NCBI GenBank assembly: GCA_044354975.1
Contig: JBIKZA010000062.1
Span: 1 to 13,818, forward strand
DNA from: CAIZGX01 sp044354975
GTDB taxonomy: Bacteria; Bacteroidota; Bacteroidia; Flavobacteriales_D; Sanyastnellaceae
Direction: 5' to 3'
Length of the DNA stretch: 13,818 nucleotides
Numbering within the stretch: position 1 is the first letter of the stretch; every line of letters begins with the position of its first letter. Both the position numbers and the translations under genes were made by a program. Shown in pieces: positions 1 through 6,377 of this stretch. The notes beneath the pieces were generated by a model that was not told the DNA's origin, did no database searches, and was given only the letters and a program-made list of their open reading frames with translations.

Positions 1-286
1 GAAGTTGAGTGGGGTTCTTGTAACGCTGAAAGCCAGTAGAATCAGAGACTCCGAGTTTATAGGATATGTTGAAGGAGGATTCGTTTTCAAAGGAAATGGA
101 AATGCCCGTCGGGTAAACGCCACATTCTGGAGAAACGGTTATGCCGTGTTTTTTTAGTTTTTGAATAGACTCAATAGGGAAATCAATCGCTACAACAAGT
201 GAAGCAATCAAAAACAAGAGAAGAGTGAAACTGTATTTCAAGTTGAAAAATGTGGCCCACGAAAGTACGTTGTTTTTCGCTTTCAA
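1..286 (-). CDS. Secreted or membrane-anchored protein, 5' part only (possibly CotH/chitobiase-C-like N-terminus)
   Basis: An open minus-strand frame enters from the left edge and has no ATG. The candidate starts are TTG at 286 (reading LKAKNNVLSW...) or TTG at 241 (reading LKYSFTLLLFLIASLVVA), so the true start is uncertain; 286 is the longer option. From 241 the protein begins with a clean hydrophobic signal peptide or anchor of about 15 residues. A short stretch follows with SPECGVYPTGISISFENES. This weakly resembles the beta-sandwich modules (chitobiase C-terminal / FN3-associated type) at the N-terminus of secreted CotH-kinase and lamin-tail proteins of Bacteroidota. That assignment is an inference from about 40 residues. 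The frame has no stop over the visible 95 codons. It is divergent from hemL, and its start region overlaps the hemL promoter. Confidence 0.55.
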   Translation of the reverse strand, partial: MKAKNNVLSWATFFNLKYSFTLLLFLIASLVVAIDFPIESIQKLKKHGITVSPECGVYPTGISISFENESSFNISYKLGVSDSTGFQRYKNPTQL

Positions 287-297
287 GCGTAAGTTTG
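270..297 (+). promoter_or_regulatory. hemL promoter (Bacteroidota -33/-7 type)
   Basis: TTG at 270-272 is followed after exactly 17 bp by TAAGTTTG at 290-297. This matches the Bacteroidota primary sigma consensus TTG-N17-19-TAnnTTTG. The last G is only 4 bp before the hemL ATG at 302, so the predicted transcription start falls at or beside the start codon, implying a leaderless or near-leaderless mRNA. Confidence 0.7.
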
Positions 298-301
298 CAT
301 C

Positions 302-1597
302 ATGAAACAGAGCAACAGCGAGGCGCTTTTTGTGGAAGCGAAGAAGTATTTTCCAGGAGGAGTAAATTCTCCAGTAAGAGCATTCAAATCAGTCGGCGGA
401 AATCCAGTGTTTTTTGAAAGAGGAAAAGGTTCTCATGTTTGGGATGCAGATGGCAATGAGTTCATTGATTTCTGTTGCTCTTGGGGACCACTCATTTTAG
501 GTCATGCGAACGATTCTGTGACGGAGGCTATCTGCACAACAGCGGCCAAGGGAGCAAGCTTCGGCGCACCAACCAGAGAAGAGAATGAACTCGCCTCTTT
601 CATTTTACAGCATCACAAGTATTTAGAAAAAATCAGATTTGTGAGCAGCGGAACCGAAGCGGCTATGAGTGCCATTCGTTTAGCCAGAGGATATACCGGA
701 AGAGACAAGGTATTGAAGTTTGAAGGATGTTATCACGGACACGTGGATGCTCTTTTAGTGAAAGCAGGAAGCGGTCTGGCTACACTTGGAACCTCTAGCA
801 GCGCGGGTATTCCGCAAGCCTATGTAAACGAAACAATTGTTGTTCCGTTGAATGATATTGAAGCCTTTGATGCGGCGGTTGAAATGTACCGCGGACAAAT
901 AGCAGTAGTGGCTATAGAGCCTGTTCCTGCGAATAACGGACTGCTTATTCAAGACGGGGTGTTTTTGAAACACCTTCGTGAAGTTTGCACGCGTGAGGGA
1001 ATTGTGTTGTTGTTCGACGAAGTTATAAGCGGATTTCGTTTAGGTTTTGAAGGGGCTTCGGGCTATTACGGAATTCAGCCCGATGTGCTGGCTTTCGGAA
1101 AAATCATTGGAGGCGGGATGCCTGTTGGTGCATACGGTGCAAGTGCAGAAATTATGTCTCAGATTGCTCCCGATGGTCCCGTGTATCAAGCGGGAACACT
1201 TTCAGGAAATCCAGTAGCTATGGCAGCTGGTCTCGCACAATTAAAAGAATGTGCGAAGCCCGGGTTCTACGAAGAGTTAGAAAGAAAGACAATGAAGATG
1301 GTAAGTGCTATTCAAGCGCATGCCGATCAGAAGAATTATGTCTTCAGAATTTTCAATATGGGTAGCATTTTTTGGGTTTCTTTCTCGAAGGAAAAATCCA
1401 TTCGTCGTATGGACGAAATTCCAGAAAACAGTGGTCAACTTTTCGCCCCGTTTCATCGTTTCCTTTTGGAAAGGGGAATCTATTTAGGACCAAGCGGATA
1501 TGAAGTTGGATTCGTTTCAGCGGCCCATACAGATGCAGACATTGACAAAGCAATCGTAGATTTCTGCGACGCCTTAGATCACGTTTACAGCAAATAA
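302..1597 (+). CDS. hemL: Glutamate-1-semialdehyde 2,1-aminomutase
   Basis: HemL is a PLP-dependent cytoplasmic enzyme that converts glutamate-1-semialdehyde to 5-aminolevulinate in the C5 route to heme and other tetrapyrroles. The 431-residue product has the usual family length and starts in the normal way (YFPGGVNSPVRAF near residue 16). Visible signatures are SSGTEAAMSAIRLARG (115-130, cofactor phosphate region), GCYHGHVD (142-149), FDEVISGFR (238-246, with D239 contacting the PLP ring nitrogen), and LAFGKIIGGGMPVGAYG, where K267 is the expected Schiff-base lysine. The ATG lies 4 bp after a TAnnTTTG promoter and has no Shine-Dalgarno sequence. The gene is monocistronic. Its last 13 bp overlap the opposing UbiA-like gene, and a terminator hairpin sits just past the stop. 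No hemA is present here. Confidence 0.97.
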   Translation: MKQSNSEALFVEAKKYFPGGVNSPVRAFKSVGGNPVFFERGKGSHVWDADGNEFIDFCCSWGPLILGHANDSVTEAICTTAAKGASFGAPTREENELASFILQHHKYLEKIRFVSSGTEAAMSAIRLARGYTGRDKVLKFEGCYHGHVDALLVKAGSGLATLGTSSSAGIPQAYVNETIVVPLNDIEAFDAAVEMYRGQIAVVAIEPVPANNGLLIQDGVFLKHLREVCTREGIVLLFDEVISGFRLGFEGASGYYGIQPDVLAFGKIIGGGMPVGAYGASAEIMSQIAPDGPVYQAGTLSGNPVAMAAGLAQLKECAKPGFYEELERKTMKMVSAIQAHADQKNYVFRIFNMGSIFWVSFSKEKSIRRMDEIPENSGQLFAPFHRFLLERGIYLGPSGYEVGFVSAAHTDADIDKAIVDFCDALDHVYSK

Positions 1598-2247
1598 ATT
1601 CCCAAAGCGTAAGCTAGGAAGGGAAGTTCTCGAAGGGCTTCCCTTTGTTTTTCCTGAGGGAAGTAGGTGAGACCTGCTTGAATGCCGAGGGCCAGTATTC
1701 CAGCGCAGAAGGAAGTGGGCATAAAAAAGTGTCCAATCAACACGAAAATCAAAGAGAAGAAAAGCGTGGGGTTGTTTCCAATAATATGTGGTACCGTTTC
1801 AACCTTGCCTTCATCTTCTTTTCGCTGCACGAAATCAATGCAAAGTGAAAGCGCCAAAGTTGTGAAGAACACACTTCCACCTAACTGAAAAATTTCTGTG
1901 GTATCTGGAATTGCAATAAGAATAGACCAGCATAATGCCACAGTAATATTCTTTAACAGGGGCGTTTTTCGGAATGAAATTTTATGTTGAAGGAAATAGG
2001 CAATCGTGAAAAGAGAAACCACTAACATTAAAACCGAATGAACGTTCGGTGAAAGTGTAATTGTGCCGGCGATAACAAGCAAAGGGAGCCAATAGGCGGC
2101 TTGATGAAGTTTTTGAGAAACCCAATAGCTGTAAAATACCGCTACGGATAACAACGTGTTTTCAAACAGAGTTTCCGGGTTTGCAGTATTTAGTAAAAAC
2201 CAAGATGCACCCGCTAGAGATAAACTCTGAAGCAATGCTATAAACAT
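1585..2247 (-). CDS. Short UbiA-prenyltransferase-like integral membrane protein
   Basis: The 220-residue product is very hydrophobic, with roughly seven to eight predicted membrane segments and short polar loops. The central part RKTPLLKNITVALCWSILIAIP (93-114), followed by IDFVQRKEDEGKVETVP (137-153), resembles the second half of UbiA-superfamily proteins of Bacteroidota, where an Asp-rich loop of the form FDIRD...D...TIP follows a membrane helix. Here the Asp-rich loop is partly degraded (D138 and D145 remain), and the first NDxxD-type motif is absent. UbiA enzymes are usually about 290 residues, so catalytic prenyl transfer is doubtful; this is inference. The ATG follows the stop of the upstream hypothetical gene by 2 bp (TAAGCATG), so the two are cotranscribed. 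The 3' end overlaps hemL by 13 bp. Confidence 0.7.
   Translation of the reverse strand: MFIALLQSLSLAGASWFLLNTANPETLFENTLLSVAVFYSYWVSQKLHQAAYWLPLLVIAGTITLSPNVHSVLMLVVSLFTIAYFLQHKISFRKTPLLKNITVALCWSILIAIPDTTEIFQLGGSVFFTTLALSLCIDFVQRKEDEGKVETVPHIIGNNPTLFFSLIFVLIGHFFMPTSFCAGILALGIQAGLTYFPQEKQREALRELPFLAYALGIYLL
1619..1651 (+). terminator. Intrinsic terminator of hemL, inside the opposing gene
   Basis: A perfect 8-bp inverted repeat, AAGGGAAG (1619-1626) and CTTCCCTT (1638-1645), has an 11-nt loop and is followed by TGTTTTT on the plus strand. There is no T-run on the minus-strand side, so it should act only on plus-strand transcription from hemL, 21 bp past its stop. It lies within the 3' coding part of the minus-strand UbiA-like gene. 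Confidence 0.65.
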
Positions 2248-2249
2248 GC

Positions 2250-2891
2250 TTATTGATTTTTGATGATGGAGATTACAACTCCTGTAACCGCTCCGGCTAG
2301 TCCACTGAGTGCGCCGCGAATCATTTTACGTGAACGCGCTGGAGGCTCAAATCCTTCGGCGTATAAATCATTGTATTTGAAGTTCCGATCCGACATGTAT
2401 TTCTCTTTGATTTTAATTTTGCCCACGTATTGTATTGCTGCATATGTTATTGGTGGAACAATTAAAATGAGCAGTCCGTCTCCAACTAGATATCCAGCGA
2501 CACCGCATAAGGCGAAACCTACTGCACTAATGTGGCGTGCCTTGTAGTTCTTTCTTGCATCGCCAGCTCCAGCTAAATAAACACGCATTTCTTCAGGCGT
2601 GTAATAGTCGCCAAGCATGGTGTCTTGGTAATAAAGAATCTGTTCTTTGTTTCCGTTTGAAAGACTATAGATCTCACTTTTATTCAGTTCAATCGCTCGT
2701 GTTTTTTCTTTTCCGAAAATATTGTTTCTCTGATCGTAGATGTAAATCAAACCGTCTTTTTCTTCCCAAAGGGTATTCTCTACAATGGTTCCATTCATCA
2801 ATAAAATTTTTCCCTGTTGCACCTGCGTGAATGCGCAGGCAGGAAGAGCGAGTAGGAGTAGAATGAAAATTCTTTTAACGATGTAGGTCAT
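2250..2891 (-). CDS. Conserved hypothetical protein with signal peptide and glycine-rich membrane segments
   Basis: I do not recognise a named family. The 213-residue product has an N-terminal signal peptide (MTYIVKRIFILLLLALPACAFTQ). A polar, beta-rich part follows (about 24-100: GKILLMNGTIVENTLWEEKDGLIYIYD...), then YTPEEMRVYLAGAGDARKNY. Next is a glycine-rich hydrophobic stretch (about 123-155) and a C-terminal hydrophobic segment, GALSGLAGAVTGVVISIIKNQ. The layout suggests an envelope protein with a periplasmic head and one or two glycine-zipper-like membrane segments. A longer frame begins with TTG at 2915, but that TTG lies inside a TAnnTTTG element, so ATG 2891, which opens directly on the signal peptide, is chosen. 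It sits 32 bp after comF and 2 bp before the UbiA-like gene. Confidence 0.75.
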   Translation of the reverse strand: MTYIVKRIFILLLLALPACAFTQVQQGKILLMNGTIVENTLWEEKDGLIYIYDQRNNIFGKEKTRAIELNKSEIYSLSNGNKEQILYYQDTMLGDYYTPEEMRVYLAGAGDARKNYKARHISAVGFALCGVAGYLVGDGLLILIVPPITYAAIQYVGKIKIKEKYMSDRNFKYNDLYAEGFEPPARSRKMIRGALSGLAGAVTGVVISIIKNQ

Positions 2892-2912
2892 GATCAATGA
2901 ATTTGAAGCCCT

Positions 2913-2920
2913 CAAAGATA
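2913..2920 (-). promoter_or_regulatory. -7 element for the hypothetical/UbiA-like gene pair
   Basis: The minus strand reads TATCTTTG, a perfect TAnnTTTG, between the comF stop (2924) and ATG 2891. The predicted leader is about 17 nt. I see no TTG at the expected -33 position. It suggests that the two downstream genes can be transcribed separately from comF. Confidence 0.5.
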
Positions 2921-2923
2921 GGA

Positions 2924-3610
2924 TTAAAAGGTGTGAGCGATAGACACCACTGAAATTTTACCCTGAAACTCTTTTCGTATAACTTGAAAGGCAGATTCCA
3001 GCGTAGCGCCGGTGGTTATCACATCGTCTACAATTAAGATGTGATTTACGTTTGAAGGAATTTTACTTTCGATTTGAAAATCAATTTTCCGGCTGTTCAT
3101 GCGTTCCATGCGATTTCCTTTGGTAGCGCCTTTGCCAGCTTTTTGTTTTTTTAAAACAGTGGAAATAGGAAGCCTAGTTTCTTCTGAAATTCCCTCGCAG
3201 AGAACCCGCGATTGGTTGTATCCGCGCTCAAGCTCTTTGTTTCTGTGCAATGGAATAGGAACCAATAAATCAACGTCATGTAGCCAAGGGGTTTTCAATA
3301 AACGCTTCCCCATTTCCTTCCCAAAGAAATTTCCAATCTGCATATTTTTTTTGTATTTCAATTCGTGAATGGCCCGTTGTTCAATGCTTTTAGGTTGAAA
3401 AAAGTAAAGCGACTGAACGCTGTGAAGCGACATGCGGTAGGCCAATTGAATGTAGAGCGTGTTGTTCTTTCGTTGGAAATGATTCGTTGTGTGCAGGTAT
3501 TGTTTGCAATAAAAACAAAGGCCCTCCTCTCGAACAGACAAGCTTCGATTGCAGGCACTGCATATCCGAGGAAACCAACAATTCAGAAGAATATTCGAAA
3601 TCTTTCTCAT
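2924..3610 (-). CDS. comF: ComF/GntX-family phosphoribosyltransferase-like protein
   Basis: ComF-family proteins combine an N-terminal zinc-binding domain with a type I phosphoribosyltransferase fold. In naturally competent bacteria ComF is needed for DNA uptake, but the family is also widespread where competence is unproven. The 228-residue product fits the family size. It has paired cysteines C17-x2-C20 and C32-x2-C35 for a zinc ribbon, then VPIPLHRNKELERGYNQS (117-134), the family's RGxNQ motif. The conserved basic segment KGATKGNRMERMNSR lies around 160-174, and the PRPP-binding loop ILIVDDVITTGATL spans 191-204. The start ATG at 3610 is 44 bp from the divergent panD start. I could not identify a clear -7 element for it. 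The symbol reflects family membership, not proven function. Confidence 0.88.
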   Translation of the reverse strand: MRKISNILLNCWFPRICSACNRSLSVREEGLCFYCKQYLHTTNHFQRKNNTLYIQLAYRMSLHSVQSLYFFQPKSIEQRAIHELKYKKNMQIGNFFGKEMGKRLLKTPWLHDVDLLVPIPLHRNKELERGYNQSRVLCEGISEETRLPISTVLKKQKAGKGATKGNRMERMNSRKIDFQIESKIPSNVNHILIVDDVITTGATLESAFQVIRKEFQGKISVVSIAHTF

Positions 3611-3640
3611 AATTATGGCGCTAAGATGAGAAATGAAGAT

Positions 3641-3648
3641 TAAATTTG
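3641..3648 (+). promoter_or_regulatory. panD -7 promoter element
   Basis: TAAATTTG is a perfect TAnnTTTG match ending 6 bp before the panD ATG at 3655. The expected transcription start leaves a leader of only a few nucleotides. No TTG is present at the -33 position. The last three bases (TTG, 3646-3648) form an in-frame pseudo-start for panD. Confidence 0.6.
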
Positions 3649-3654
3649 CCGCCT

Positions 3655-4005
3655 ATGATTATTCAGGTTTTAAAGTCAAAAATTCACCGAGTAACTGTAA
3701 CTGAGGCAGATGTGAATTATATAGGCAGCATAACAATAGATCCAATTCTATTGGAAGCTGCAAATATGATTGAGGGGGAGCGCGTTCAAGTGCTGAATTG
3801 TGCTAACGGTGAGCGCCTTGAAACCTACATTATTTTGGGTGAAAGAGGAAGTGGGGTAATATGCCTGAACGGACCAGCTGCATTGAAGTGCACAATAGGT
3901 GATATTGTGATCGTATGTTCATACGCGCAAATGGACTTTGAAGAAGCGAAAAGCTTCAAGCCGTGGGTTATCTTCCCGAATACAGAAACGAATACGTTGG
4001 TTTAA
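3655..4005 (+). CDS. panD: Aspartate 1-decarboxylase (pyruvoyl-dependent proenzyme)
   Basis: PanD decarboxylates L-aspartate to beta-alanine, the precursor joined to pantoate in pantothenate and CoA synthesis. The 116-residue product begins MIIQVLKSKIHRVTVTEADV, the typical N-terminus. It carries the self-processing site Y22-I-G24-S25-I, where cleavage between G24 and S25 generates the catalytic pyruvoyl group. NGERLETYIILGERGSGVICLNGPAA (roughly 50-75) includes the conserved active-site and oligomer region. A three-codon extension starting at TTG 3646 was rejected because that TTG is part of the promoter; ATG 3655 gives the canonical start and places the cleavage site at residue 24/25. The gene stands alone, divergent from comF, and its stop overlaps the opposing hydrolase stop by 4 bp. 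No panB or panC is nearby. Confidence 0.97.
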   Translation: MIIQVLKSKIHRVTVTEADVNYIGSITIDPILLEAANMIEGERVQVLNCANGERLETYIILGERGSGVICLNGPAALKCTIGDIVIVCSYAQMDFEEAKSFKPWVIFPNTETNTLV

Positions 4006-4745
4006 TTCAACGATTTTTTATTGAAAGGAGGGAAGTATGTAGGCTTCCCTTTTTTATTGGTCAAAAGAAAATCATACAATTCTTCCGTGCGGAACATACG
4101 CTCCAATGCTCCGTGGTCGTGGGTTTCAAATACAGTGAATTTTACGTTTTGTCCGTCACACGATTTAATACGCTCTACAATTTCATAAGATTCTCCAAAG
4201 GGAACAGCCCGATCTTTTTTTCCATGCGCAACCCAAACCGGAATCGTTGAGAGATTGCACGCATCTTTTGCCTTGCCTCCCCCGCAAAAAGCCGCTGCAG
4301 AGCAGAATAACTCAGGATACTTGCCTGCTGTATGCAAGGTGCCGTATCCGCCAAGGCTCATTCCAGTAATAGAAATTCGGGTGGTATCTACGCGATGATT
4401 TTTTTGAATTTCACGCAGGCAAGCTACCACTTTGTCTGGATTCCAAGACTCGCCTTTGTTCACTTGTGGTGCAATTATTATTGCAGGAAAATTTCTTCCT
4501 TTATCCAATTCATGAATGAGTCCATAAGACCGAACAATTTCTATATTCGTTCCGCTCAAACTTCTTCCATGAAGAAACACAATAACTGGCCAAGCACTGT
4601 CTTTTTGCGCATTGTAATTTTCGGGTTCGTAGCACCAGTAATGATAGGGAGCTCTCGAATTTTCCACCTTGAACAGCTTCGATTTTTGTCCGAATGAAAT
4701 TGCGAAGAATGCAAAGCAAAAAAGAAGGGCTATTAATTTTTTCAT
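4002..4745 (-). CDS. Secreted alpha/beta hydrolase (esterase D / dienelactone hydrolase-like)
   Basis: The 247-residue product opens with a signal peptide (MKKLIALLFCFAFFAISFGQ), so it should act in the periplasm or outside the cell. The fold is evident from WPVIVFLHGRSLSG (52-65, oxyanion region HG), FPAIIIAPQ (86-94), the nucleophile elbow G-M-S130-L-G-G, GKKDRAVPFGE with the probable acid D178, and ETHDHGALERMF with the probable base H211. This gives a complete Ser-Asp-His triad. The sequence is closest in style to secreted carboxylesterases/phospholipases of the poly(3-hydroxybutyrate) depolymerase and dienelactone hydrolase type; the substrate is unknown. Its ATG overlaps the TGA of the propeller lipoprotein gene (ATGA), so translation is probably coupled. 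Its 3' end overlaps panD by 4 bp and contains the panD terminator. Confidence 0.87.
   Translation of the reverse strand: MKKLIALLFCFAFFAISFGQKSKLFKVENSRAPYHYWCYEPENYNAQKDSAWPVIVFLHGRSLSGTNIEIVRSYGLIHELDKGRNFPAIIIAPQVNKGESWNPDKVVACLREIQKNHRVDTTRISITGMSLGGYGTLHTAGKYPELFCSAAAFCGGGKAKDACNLSTIPVWVAHGKKDRAVPFGESYEIVERIKSCDGQNVKFTVFETHDHGALERMFRTEELYDFLLTNKKGKPTYFPPFNKKSLN
4024..4055 (+). terminator. Intrinsic terminator of panD, inside the opposing gene
   Basis: AGGGAAG (4029-4035) pairs perfectly with CTTCCCT (4044-4050) around an 8-nt loop. The stem can extend outward to 4024/4055 with two G-T pairs, and the plus-strand side ends in a run of six T (4050-4055). It begins about 20 bp after the panD stop, within the last codons of the minus-strand hydrolase. 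Its core GGGAAG/CTTCCC stem is the same as that of the hemL terminator. Confidence 0.7.
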
Positions 4746-6316
4746 TCTAGAATAAAGCTAAAAATTTTGTTTCCTCGCGCAGGCTGAATAATTCTGTTCC
4801 CCCATGCTATCGGGGAAGACTCGAAAGTACAACCGAAATTTTCAGAATAGAGCACGCTTCCATTCATCCCATCTATCAGATAAATTAAACCGCCAACGGT
4901 TGGGACGAATAAAGTGGGATAGCCATTTTTATCATAGAGTGCAATGGGCGAGACCCAACTGTATTGTTTGAATGGAACTTTGAAAAGAACAGCTCCCGTT
5001 TCTTTATTCAGCGCAACCAATTCGCCTGCACCGTTAACTGTTGTTCTCGAGAAAATGGTGTACACAATATTCGCGGCTTGTTTCTTTCCAAGCAAGGGCG
5101 TGCACAACATACCGCCGTTGTTCACTTTCACACCAACAGAGGAATAACATTCTCTTTCAAAGTGCCAGACTTCTTTTCCTGTTAGCGCATTCAGTTTTCT
5201 TAAATATCCGAATCCCTTCGAGCCTTGCTTGTCCACTTCATTTCCAATAAAAATAAATGGATTTTCTTTTTCAATGGAAAGGACCGGTGAGGCATCTGAA
5301 TCATCTGTGTTGAAGAAATGCCAACGCGGTTGCATGCTGCGTAAATCGGCGCAAAAAACATTACCGCCGTTGTCGGTGAAATATCCCAATTGTTTGAAAG
5401 CGCATGGGCTCGATTCAATTCCCTGGTGATGCGAAGCTGGAAGTTTGTAACGAAATTGCTCCACAGAATTGAATGAAGTGTCGCTGTAATTCGTTCGGTA
5501 AATTACACCAGACTCAGTGGGCCAAATCATTGTAGAGCTTGCGGTGTCGAGTAGTGGCGACGCATCGCAAGCCCCCCACTTGCGATAGGAAAATGCGGAA
5601 GGTAAAATCTGCTCGTGAATCAGTGATTGCTGCTTCAAATGAAACACACGCCAAGCCATTTTGCCTCTGTGAGGAATGCCTTGTCCAACAAACAATAAAT
5701 CTTTGTTCTTCGGATCTATACTTGGTGTTCCTTTAATTGGATTTCGAATGAAAAGAGGTGGACGCGTTTCCGCCCCCGTCTCGAAATCGAGGAAATATAT
5801 TTTTCCAGACAATGAAATCTGAATGATTTCTTTCAGTTCGTTTTTCGAGAGAAACGCAGGATTCAAATTACTCAACAATGGGATTTCATTTTTCTTCCAG
5901 TTCACAACAAGCGGCTGTCCTGTCCATCCTGCCCCGCCGCCCCAATAGCCAAACGGACCGTTCATAGAGTCTATGGCAGTTCTGAATTCCCAGTCTTTGA
6001 TAATTTTTTTAGGTTGAAAGGAAATTTCTCCGCGTACCGGCGAGTTTCGCTGATTTCCGCCTCGAAAGGTGAAAATCCCATTTTTGTTTTCTTCGTCGAT
6101 TTCAAAATATAAATTTTGAATATTTCTGACTGAAGAGTCTTTCGATTCAATGTTGAAGGTTGAATCTATGAGTGTATTGAAATAACTAATTTCTTTTTTC
6201 GCTTGAACGACTTCTTGCTTCTCATTTTTTTTTGAAAGGTTCGAATTGTCCTGGCAGGAAGCAAGAAAAATAATGCAGAAGCACGACAGAATAATATGAG
6301 AACTTGCTTTAATCAT
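4742..6316 (-). CDS. PQQ-type beta-propeller lipoprotein
   Basis: The 524-residue product starts MIKASSHIILSCFCIIFLASCQDNS, a lipoprotein signal peptide with lipobox L-A-S-C, so it is predicted to be lipid-anchored in the envelope. A serine/lysine-rich linker follows, then FTFRGGNQRNSPVRG (about 85-100), an entry motif typical of PQQ-like propellers, and repeated blade signatures: GKIYFLDFETGAE, GNVFCADLRSMQPRWHF, GYLRKLNALTGKEVWHF, GELVALNKETGAVLF and GGLIYLIDGMNGSVLY. I count about seven to eight blades. Such folds include BamB scaffolds and quinoprotein dehydrogenases; I see no dehydrogenase-specific motif, so a binding or scaffold role is more likely. The longer frame from TTG 6328 was rejected because that TTG is part of the -7 element. 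The gene is followed by the hydrolase with an ATGA overlap. Confidence 0.85.
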   Translation of the reverse strand: MIKASSHIILSCFCIIFLASCQDNSNLSKKNEKQEVVQAKKEISYFNTLIDSTFNIESKDSSVRNIQNLYFEIDEENKNGIFTFRGGNQRNSPVRGEISFQPKKIIKDWEFRTAIDSMNGPFGYWGGGAGWTGQPLVVNWKKNEIPLLSNLNPAFLSKNELKEIIQISLSGKIYFLDFETGAETRPPLFIRNPIKGTPSIDPKNKDLLFVGQGIPHRGKMAWRVFHLKQQSLIHEQILPSAFSYRKWGACDASPLLDTASSTMIWPTESGVIYRTNYSDTSFNSVEQFRYKLPASHHQGIESSPCAFKQLGYFTDNGGNVFCADLRSMQPRWHFFNTDDSDASPVLSIEKENPFIFIGNEVDKQGSKGFGYLRKLNALTGKEVWHFERECYSSVGVKVNNGGMLCTPLLGKKQAANIVYTIFSRTTVNGAGELVALNKETGAVLFKVPFKQYSWVSPIALYDKNGYPTLFVPTVGGLIYLIDGMNGSVLYSENFGCTFESSPIAWGNRIIQPARGNKIFSFILE

Positions 6317-6325
6317 GAACTCGAA

Positions 6326-6333
6326 CAAAGATA
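6326..6333 (-). promoter_or_regulatory. -7 element for the propeller-hydrolase operon
   Basis: The minus strand reads TATCTTTG, a perfect TAnnTTTG ending 9 bp before ATG 6316, predicting a leader of about 6 nt. No TTG is seen at -33. It lies back to back with the kynU -7 element at 6350-6357, with 16 bp between them. Confidence 0.55.
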
Positions 6334-6349
6334 GTCACGGAGGTTCCAC

Positions 6350-6357
6350 TAAATTTG
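6350..6357 (+). promoter_or_regulatory. kynU -7 promoter element
   Basis: TAAATTTG is a perfect TAnnTTTG match located 20 bp before the kynU ATG, giving a predicted leader of about 16 nt. No TTG occurs at the expected -33 distance. Confidence 0.55.
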
Positions 6358-6377
6358 CATTCAAATAATTCACAATT

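Noticed and set aside
755..973. Open frame on the minus strand inside hemL, and similar antisense or out-of-frame openings inside kynU, the propeller, ligase and wzz genes
   Set aside because: They lie wholly inside well-supported genes, have no recognisable motifs, and their residue makeup is that of shadow translation.
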